Positions 54,474-60,063 of a stretch of 60,063 bases of DNA are shown here, piece after piece. This DNA comes from Acaryochloris sp. IP29b_bin.148 (GTDB taxonomy: Bacteria > Cyanobacteriota > Cyanobacteriia > Thermosynechococcales > Thermosynechococcaceae), in contig NZ_JANQOY010000112.1 of NCBI RefSeq assembly GCF_028285565.1, forward strand, positions 1-60,063. The letters run 5' to 3'. Position 1 is the first letter of the stretch, and every line of letters starts with the position of its first letter. The notes beneath the pieces were generated by a model, which was given only the letters and a program-made list of their open reading frames with translations, made no database searches and was not told where the DNA came from. A program made the position numbers and the translations under genes.

Positions 54474-55784
54474 CTACTCAGCCGGTTGAACTTGGCCAAT
54501 CACATTTAACTTGCCATCTTCTTTGACCGTCCAGACATCATAAACACCTAAAACATCGCCATTTTCATCAATATCGACATTGCCGCTGGCTCCTTGGTAG
54601 TTGATTTCTTCACCATTTTGCAGAAGCTTGAGGGCTTCACAAACATCAGAAGTCTCTTTGCCTGGTCCGTTGGCCACATCTCGAAGTTTAGTTGCGATCG
54701 CATCGCCCGCATTAGACTTTGCCGCTTGAGCCGCCAAGAGAACCAGAGCCGTAGCATCCCAACTTTGGGGAACATAGGCCGGCGGTGCTTCATTTTTCTT
54801 CGATTTCCACAGGGCCGTCAAGGATTCTAGGGCCGTACCATCCGCCCCTGGAACTGTTCCCAGTGCTCCAGTAATAATAAATTTACCATTGCTAGTTTTA
54901 CCCACTTGGGTTGCAAATTCATCGGACTTGACGCCATCGGTCAGCATCACTTGCACCCCTTCCATCAGCCCCTGCTCATAGGCTGACTTCAGCAATAAGG
55001 CCCCCGTCTCTGGATAGAGAATAGCAATGACGGCATCGGGTTTATTGGCAAAAGCGGCTGCCGCTTCGGTATCAAAGGTGGTCGCCTTGGGATCATACCG
55101 AGTAGGCTTCGCCGCGTTGAGCACCGTGCCACCTAGTTTTTTAAAAGACTTGATAAATTCTTGTTCAAAGCTGATGCCATAGTCATTATTGATGGAGACA
55201 GTGGAGACCTTCTGAAATCCTCTTTCCTTGGCTAGCTTGGCTAGGGCACGCGCTTGGTAGGTATCCGGGGGAGCCGTTCTCGCCCAATATTGAGTGTCCC
55301 CATTTTTAAAGTCTCCCGATTGGGCTCGCCCGGTAAATTCGGTACTGGTGCTGCCCGGAGAAATCAGCAAAACTTTATTGCGAACAGCGACATCGACGGC
55401 AGCTTGAGACACACTACTGGCAAAGGAACCCACAACCGCCGACACTTTCTGCACTTCCACCAGGTTAGTCATGGCTTGGCTGCCCTTGGTGGGGTCCGTC
55501 GCATCATCCTCAGCCGTCAGCTTGACCGGCTGCCCATTGACGCCACCACAGGCATTGACGGTTTCCACCAGTAAGGGAACAGTACCAATCATCGGTCCCC
55601 CTAAGGGGGCTAAGTCACCTGTAGAGGGTAAAAGAGACCCTATCCTCAGGCCCTCACCGTCCCCGGAGCCCGGTGTATTTCCCCCGACTTGGCAGGCACT
55701 GAGAAGCAGGGCCGATGCCAAAGCCGTAAATCGGCGCAGATGGCGGGGAGTTAAGGGATAGCGCAAAGTTTTTGATCTATTCAT
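54474..55784 (-). CDS. Branched-chain/neutral amino-acid ABC transporter binding lipoprotein
   Basis: This protein of about 436 residues has a lipoprotein signal (ALASALLLSAC) and a Leu/Ile/Val-type periplasmic binding fold (LRIGSLLPSTGDLAPLGGPM, AEDDATDPTKGSQAM, SVSINNDYGISFEQEF). It should bind a neutral amino acid or similar compound outside the inner membrane. No permease or ATPase gene is adjacent. The ATG at 55784 (MNRSKTLRY) is preferred to an upstream one at 55805. It is divergent from the phosphate transporter gene. Confidence 0.9.
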   Translation of the reverse strand: MNRSKTLRYPLTPRHLRRFTALASALLLSACQVGGNTPGSGDGEGLRIGSLLPSTGDLAPLGGPMIGTVPLLVETVNACGGVNGQPVKLTAEDDATDPTKGSQAMTNLVEVQKVSAVVGSFASSVSQAAVDVAVRNKVLLISPGSTSTEFTGRAQSGDFKNGDTQYWARTAPPDTYQARALAKLAKERGFQKVSTVSINNDYGISFEQEFIKSFKKLGGTVLNAAKPTRYDPKATTFDTEAAAAFANKPDAVIAILYPETGALLLKSAYEQGLMEGVQVMLTDGVKSDEFATQVGKTSNGKFIITGALGTVPGADGTALESLTALWKSKKNEAPPAYVPQSWDATALVLLAAQAAKSNAGDAIATKLRDVANGPGKETSDVCEALKLLQNGEEINYQGASGNVDIDENGDVLGVYDVWTVKEDGKLNVIGQVQPAE

Positions 55785-55968
55785 TGATATTCTTTCAATC
55801 CTCACCCGGAAGAGTCACTTTCGTTTGTCAATCTGCATCGTAGATCGTCAATGATGTTAAGTCTAAATTAAACCCGTAAGTAATGAGTGATTTAATCCAA
55901 TTGAATTGGCCAATAGGAGATTCACCCTGCTCCTCAGTTGATAAGGATATGGTTGGGTATCCGCTGAT

Positions 55969-57264
55969 ATGGCTTTAGTGGACTCGATTACAAAGAGTGA
56001 GACGATGTTTTTCCTAATTTTGATGGGTGGCTTGGCCTTTTATTTGGCCTGGAATCTGGGGGCCAACGACGTGGCCAATGCCATGGGCACCTCTGTGGGG
56101 TCTAAAGCCATTACGCTGCGGCAGGCGCTGATCATTGCTGGCATTCTGGAGTTTACGGGAGCCGTCATCTTTGGGCGGCAAGTGGTAAACACCCTAACCC
56201 GAGGTGTCGTCGATACCCAAGCCTTTATCTATGATCCGCAAACCCTCAGCTTAGGGATGATTGCGGTCCTGATCACCTGCGGGCTTTGGCTACAGGTGGC
56301 CACTTGGCAAGGCTGGCCGGTGGCCACCTCTCATGCCACGGTGGGGGCGTTAGCGGGTTTTAGTTTGGTGGCCTTGGGAGCATCAGCCGTGCAGTGGTCT
56401 ACCTTAGGCTGGATTTCGCTGTCTTGGGTGCTAACACCTGTGTTGAGTGGTGCGATCGCAGCCCTGTTTTATCGCCTGATTCAGCAAGGGATTCTCCAGC
56501 AAACCGATCCCTTACACCAATTAAGTGAATGGATTCCTTGGCTGAGTATCAGTCTGGTGAGTGTGTTTGGGGTGATAGTTTTGCCCCAAATGACCCATCC
56601 GCTTCAAGGATGGTTGCAGACCCATTGGCATTGGCCCTTACCGGAGCAAGATCTGGCGATTGCTATCGGTGCCAGTGCTGTACTTGCCCTTACCCTATGG
56701 AGTTGGCAACGGTTGCCCCAGGATGCGTCCGGTCCAAGGGCGCAGCAATTAGAAGTTGAAAAACAACTGGCGACGTTTCAAGTTTGGAGTGCCTGCTTTG
56801 TGGCCTTTGCCCATGGCTCCAACGATGTGGGGAATGCCGTGGCACCGCTAGTCGTTATTTCGGCAATTTATACGACCCACACGATTCCGACAGCAGAGGC
56901 AGCTGTTCCCCTATGGATCATGGTGTTAGGGGGATTGGGCATTGTGGTGGGCTTGACCATCGCGGGGCAAAACGTGATGGCAACGGTAGGGGAAAATATT
57001 ATTCCCCTGCAGCCCAGTAGTGGCTTTTGTGCGGAGTTGGCCGCAGCAACGACTATTTTGCTGGCCTCTCGCTGGGGATTGCCCGTATCCACAACCCATG
57101 CCTTGGTGGGCGGTGTGGTGGGTATTGGCTTAGTGCAAGGGGGGCAGGATATTCAACGGGGGACCCTTCGCCAAATTGCTGGAGCTTGGGGGGTAACCTT
57201 GCCGATCAGCATGGGATTCAGTGCCCTTCTGTTCTCTGGGTTACAGTTTCTAATCCTGCGGTAG
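55969..57264 (+). CDS. PiT-family inorganic phosphate transporter
   Basis: The 431-residue membrane protein has about ten hydrophobic segments and the duplicated PiT signature. The first is NLGANDVANAMGTSVGSKAIT near the N-terminus and the second AHGSNDVGNAVAPLVVI in the C-terminal half. It moves phosphate with a cation (H+ or Na+) through the inner membrane. It is divergent from the lipoprotein gene, with about 185 bases between. Nothing shows a phosphate-regulon site. Confidence 0.92.
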   Translation: MALVDSITKSETMFFLILMGGLAFYLAWNLGANDVANAMGTSVGSKAITLRQALIIAGILEFTGAVIFGRQVVNTLTRGVVDTQAFIYDPQTLSLGMIAVLITCGLWLQVATWQGWPVATSHATVGALAGFSLVALGASAVQWSTLGWISLSWVLTPVLSGAIAALFYRLIQQGILQQTDPLHQLSEWIPWLSISLVSVFGVIVLPQMTHPLQGWLQTHWHWPLPEQDLAIAIGASAVLALTLWSWQRLPQDASGPRAQQLEVEKQLATFQVWSACFVAFAHGSNDVGNAVAPLVVISAIYTTHTIPTAEAAVPLWIMVLGGLGIVVGLTIAGQNVMATVGENIIPLQPSSGFCAELAAATTILLASRWGLPVSTTHALVGGVVGIGLVQGGQDIQRGTLRQIAGAWGVTLPISMGFSALLFSGLQFLILR

Positions 57265-57822
57265 CAAACAGCATTTACTCAGAATCAGGGGACAAAAAGC
57301 GACGTTTCTCAGATGGGGTGTGATCTAGTTTGGAGCGATCGATAGGGGAATCAAGTGATAGCAGGTCTAGCCCCGGTTGATTTCTTCTACAACAATGGAA
57401 TTAATATGAGAAAAATATGTACTTATATTTCGTGAATAAGATTTCTATAAAAATCATTGCGATTAGTTGATTTGATTGTTAGCTTATGCATATAAGAAAG
57501 TCGGTTCTTTTTTTGAAGGATATATTGGAGTAAAAGTATTGCCAAATGTATTTTTAAGCACATTTTTACTTCGTATTGATATTTTGGAAGTTTGCATTCT
57601 AATCAAAACCGTCGATGGAGCTATCGGCTCTGAATATATAGTTTTATAAATAAATTTCTCATAAATAAGTCTTTGACTGGGTTAAATGCTGGATGGCCTG
57701 AGTCTGAACCTTCTGCTTTGGCCAGTCCCATCGGCTACCCTCACCTGGCCGTGACTTCAATACTGATGATTGGAGGCACGACCCAGTACTGGCTAGGACT
57801 TGATTTTTCGGGAGGTTATCCC
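57265..57822. other. AT-rich intergenic region before the SDR gene
   Basis: About 560 bases separate the phosphate transporter and SDR genes. The DNA is very AT-rich between 57400 and 57680 and contains no gene, strong hairpin or recognised regulatory site. An open frame from 57673 continues into the SDR gene but lacks a good start. Confidence 0.5.
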
Positions 57823-58617
57823 ATGCAATTAACAGGAAAAACAGCTCTGATCACGGGAGCGTCTCGCGGTATTGGTCGAGCGATCGCACAGGAGTTAGCC
57901 CAGCAAGGCATGCAGCGGGTGATTCTGGTGGCTCGGAATCAAGCTCGCTTATTAGAAGTGGCCGCCGAGATTGAAGGATTTGGGGCTGAGGCAATTGTGC
58001 TGCCGTTGGATTTGACGCAAACGGTGGAGGTAAATATTGCGATCGCAAAGGTGTGGAAGCATCATGGCCCCATCCACTTATTAGTGAACTGTGCGGGTGT
58101 CGCCCATCAATCGCCCTTCTTGCAAACGAAGCTGCCCAAGGTGCAGGAAGAACTTTCCCTTAATCTGATGGGGATTTATAGCATGACCCACTTCCTCGCT
58201 CGGCGGATGGCCAGTAAAAAAGAGGGGCGAATCGTCAATGTATCCAGCCTAATGGGAAAAATAGGTGCCCCGACCATGGCCACCTATTCCGCCACTAAAT
58301 TTGCGATTTTGGGCTTTACCCAAGCGCTGCGCAGCGAGTTGGCAGCCTATAACATCAAGGTCACAGCGCTTCTCCCTTCCCTCACCGAAACGGATATGAC
58401 CCGCAATACCCAACGGTTTCGCTGGGTGGCCTCAATGACTCCAGAGAAGGTTGCCAAGGTATTGGTCAATAGTTTGGCCAAGGAATCCCCCGAAATTCTA
58501 GTGGGCTGGCAAAGCCATCTGGCCGTCTTGGGCAATCGGATTGCTCCCAGAGTCTTGGAATGGTGGCTACAATTGACCGCGCCCAAAGACAATCGCCGGG
58601 CTAAGCAACCCATCTAG
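57823..58617 (+). CDS. Short-chain dehydrogenase/reductase
   Basis: This SDR of about 264 residues has the nucleotide site TGASRGIG near the N-terminus, an NCAG stability motif (LLVNCAGVAH) and the catalytic Ser/Tyr/Lys in VSSLMGKIGAPTMATYSATKFA. It reduces or oxidises a carbonyl/alcohol with NAD(P)H; the substrate is unknown. The ATG at 57823 has GGGAGGT about seven bases upstream, so the longer frame from 57673 is rejected as the start. Confidence 0.9.
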   Translation: MQLTGKTALITGASRGIGRAIAQELAQQGMQRVILVARNQARLLEVAAEIEGFGAEAIVLPLDLTQTVEVNIAIAKVWKHHGPIHLLVNCAGVAHQSPFLQTKLPKVQEELSLNLMGIYSMTHFLARRMASKKEGRIVNVSSLMGKIGAPTMATYSATKFAILGFTQALRSELAAYNIKVTALLPSLTETDMTRNTQRFRWVASMTPEKVAKVLVNSLAKESPEILVGWQSHLAVLGNRIAPRVLEWWLQLTAPKDNRRAKQPI

Positions 58618-58686
58618 AATCGCAGCGTTTAGGGGGCCTCCGCTCCAGCAAGTCACCTGATCAGTCCGAAGGGATGGGTTTAGAGT

Positions 58687-59439
58687 ATGGTGGTCTCTGG
58701 AGATATCCGGGGTGGGCCGGTGATGCGAGTTGTTCCCCAACAGCTTCAACAAATTCAGGTTTTTGCTGGACTCAATGCTGAGTTACTGAAGTTATTAGCC
58801 CAGAAGGCTTCCAGGACATCTTATCCTGCGGGGGAGGTATTAATTCATGAAGGCGATCGCTTTCCCGCTTGTTTTCATGCAGTTCTAGAGGGTGAATTGC
58901 AAGCGATCAAGATTGCCGCCTCCGGCAAGGAAACGATTTTACGAACCTTACCTGCAGGACAAATGTTTGCCGCGCCTGCCTTGTTTGGGGATGGCATCGC
59001 GGTGGCAACGGTTAAAGCATTGCGATCGACTGAGGTGGTCAGAATCCCAAAGCCCGCACTACTGGAAGCGATTCAGCTCGATCCTGACGTCGCCCTCCAG
59101 ATCCTAGCTTGCTTTAATCATCGCCTCCAGGAAATGCATCGGACGGTGCACGGATTGGTGTCCGAACAGGCAATTGTACGTCTGACCCGATTGGTACAAT
59201 ATTCTGCCCAGCAATATGGCACTCACTCAGTGAGCGGAGGACATCAGTTGAATATCCAACTGTCCTATCATCAAATTGCTCGCAGTATTGGTATTAGCTA
59301 CGAAGAAAGTGTACGACTGATGGGGCAGAAACTCAGCCATATTCTAGTGTATCGACGCGGTGGCACCATCACAATTTTAGATGCACCCGCCCTAGATGCG
59401 ATCGCATCAGGAGAACAGCCTAAACCGACTCCTTCTTAA
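58687..59439 (+). CDS. Crp/Fnr-family transcriptional regulator next to the globin
   Basis: The 250-residue protein has an effector-binding domain (IQVFAGLNAELLKLLAQKA, AGEVLIHEGDRFPACFHAVLEGEL), a long dimer helix and a winged helix (SYHQIARSIGISYEESVRLMGQKL). There are no Fnr cysteines in the usual positions, so a haem- or nucleotide-type ligand is possible but not shown. An ATG at 58723 is an alternative start. Its 3' end overlaps the convergent globin gene by 20 bases, and homologues of that junction flank the two broken globin copies. It may regulate the globin through the palindromes at 59921-59991. Confidence 0.88.
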   Translation: MVVSGDIRGGPVMRVVPQQLQQIQVFAGLNAELLKLLAQKASRTSYPAGEVLIHEGDRFPACFHAVLEGELQAIKIAASGKETILRTLPAGQMFAAPALFGDGIAVATVKALRSTEVVRIPKPALLEAIQLDPDVALQILACFNHRLQEMHRTVHGLVSEQAIVRLTRLVQYSAQQYGTHSVSGGHQLNIQLSYHQIARSIGISYEESVRLMGQKLSHILVYRRGGTITILDAPALDAIASGEQPKPTPS

Positions 59440-59863
59440 GCTGGAGAACATCGGGCGAGTAGTTAGCGCCTTCTAACATGATTTCGGTCACGGCACCATA
59501 GGCGTCGGTCCAGGCAGCTTCGAGTTCTGGGGTCCATTGCGCTTGCAGCGTAAAGGCAAAGGTTTTGAGTAAGGTCCCCCCTACCATGGGATAGTGCTCT
59601 GGCAAAATCCCATACTGCACATGGCGAGCCCCCAGCCCTGTTAAGGCATCCCCTAAAACGCCAGGCTCCGTCAAGTTATCGACGACCAACACCAGTGAGG
59701 CAAACAGCTTCTTGGCCTGACTTTGCATATGGGTATTGGCAAACAAGGGCTGCACTTGGGGGTAATCCATAAATAAGGTGCTGTAAAAATAGTCCGTGAA
59801 TTCAGTGCTGCGATCGCGAATTTGGGCAAAGCTGGACTCTAACAGTTCAGTCTTTAAGCTCAT
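59420..59863 (-). CDS. Single-domain globin, intact copy
   Basis: This globin of about 147 residues resembles Vitreoscilla haemoglobin. It has the B10 tyrosine (FYSTLF), a candidate E7 glutamine (QSQAKKL), the proximal F8 histidine (ARHVQYGI) and the HYPMVGGTLL segment. It binds haem and probably acts on O2 or NO. The frame continues to 59941, but the ATG at 59863 (MSLKTELL) has GGAG upstream and matches copy 1. It is the only complete one of three copies in the window and overlaps the 3' end of the Crp-type gene. Confidence 0.9.
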   Translation of the reverse strand: MSLKTELLESSFAQIRDRSTEFTDYFYSTLFMDYPQVQPLFANTHMQSQAKKLFASLVLVVDNLTEPGVLGDALTGLGARHVQYGILPEHYPMVGGTLLKTFAFTLQAQWTPELEAAWTDAYGAVTEIMLEGANYSPDVLQLKKESV

Positions 59864-59920
59864 GGGATTTAACTCCAAAACAGAGATTGGCTGACTAAGA
59901 GTCTGGCAAACACAGGCATC

Positions 59921-59948
59921 GTCTTCTATGAGGTAGCTCATAGAAGAC
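59921..59948. promoter_or_regulatory. Perfect 12-bp palindrome upstream of the globin
   Basis: GTCTTCTATGAG and CTCATAGAAGAC are perfectly complementary around a four-base loop. The near edge is 57 bases before the globin start codon. It could be an operator or a leader hairpin. A degenerate relative precedes globin copy 1. Confidence 0.6.
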
Positions 59949-59976
59949 GAGTCTTCAAGCTGCCCCTAATACCAAT

Positions 59977-59991
59977 TCACCTATTAGGTGA
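59977..59991. promoter_or_regulatory. Second palindrome upstream of the globin
   Basis: TCACCTA-T-TAGGTGA is a perfect 7+1+7 palindrome, about 115 bases from the globin start codon. It has the size of a regulator operator. From here to the right edge no gene is visible. Confidence 0.45.
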
Positions 59992-60063
59992 CCTGTATAG
60001 CTAAGGCATCCAAGATATAAGAATATCCCGTGAGTGAAGCCACTACCTTTTGGGAGAGAGCAT

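Noticed and set aside
57673..57822. N-terminal extension of the SDR gene by 50 codons
   Set aside because: The extension lacks SDR sequence and a ribosome site. The ATG at 57823 has GGGAGGT at good distance.

Overview
The window looks like chromosomal DNA of a cyanobacterium. HIP1 octamers (GCGATCGC) occur throughout. There are several cyanobacterial or cyanobacteria-enriched families (a DUF3181-type protein, a PDZ/DUF512 Fe-S protein, a DesC-like desaturase, a Uma2 nuclease), a large-subunit glutamate synthase, and many regulators fused to unusual domains. Gene content and style suggest an Acaryochloris-like organism, but that is inference and no marker gene proves it. I found no rRNA, tRNA or CRISPR array.

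Layout. 0.4-5.0 kb: glutamate synthase (minus). 5.2-8.9 kb: a trypsin-like protease, two decayed globin copies on either side of an alpha/beta hydrolase, and an insertion-sequence remnant. 9.2-10.5 kb: a CAP-domain protein with RTX calcium-binding repeats. 11-16.8 kb: dual-specificity phosphatase, RecQ helicase, a small membrane protein, a HigBA-type toxin-antitoxin pair, a protease-TPR protein and a Uma2 nuclease. 16.9-21.4 kb: a PglD-like acetyltransferase and PglC-like phosphoglycosyl transferase, a DUF3181-type protein, a membrane-anchored protein with tandem repeats and an AT-rich sulfotransferase. 22-26.3 kb: argF, the PDZ/DUF512 Fe-S protein and a receiver-GGDEF-EAL protein with degenerate enzyme motifs.

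26.4-39.0 kb is the most striking part. Five genes run in one direction: a two-partner-secretion exoprotein (TpsA, haemagglutination-activity domain), a TPR-CHAT protease, a Tat-exported caspase-like protein, a membrane TPR protein and a FecR-like TPR protein. The matching TpsB outer-membrane transporter is divergent from them. The layout suggests an envelope or cell-surface system coupling adhesin secretion to two caspase-clan peptidases.

39.2-44.5 kb holds an orphan amino-acid-binding lipoprotein, a GNAT, a DnaJ-domain protein, glutaredoxin, a desaturase and a divergent TetR regulator whose C-terminal half resembles a dead tyrosine recombinase. Two copies of one operator lie between the last two. 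44.6-53.8 kb holds a VOC protein and a LysR/WrbA/isochorismatase/esterase/epimerase module. A broken fragment of the downstream response-regulator/flavoprotein gene precedes that module, and the intact gene plus a cNMP-binding histidine kinase and a Crp-type regulator follow. 54-60 kb holds an orphan branched-chain amino-acid-binding lipoprotein, a phosphate transporter, an SDR enzyme, a second Crp-type regulator and the single intact globin, whose 3' end overlaps the Crp gene.

Segmental duplication recurs. The globin and its flanks exist three times, with two copies broken by different indels. The response-regulator/flavoprotein gene exists as one intact copy and one fragment. Two trypsin-like protease genes are clearly paralogous.
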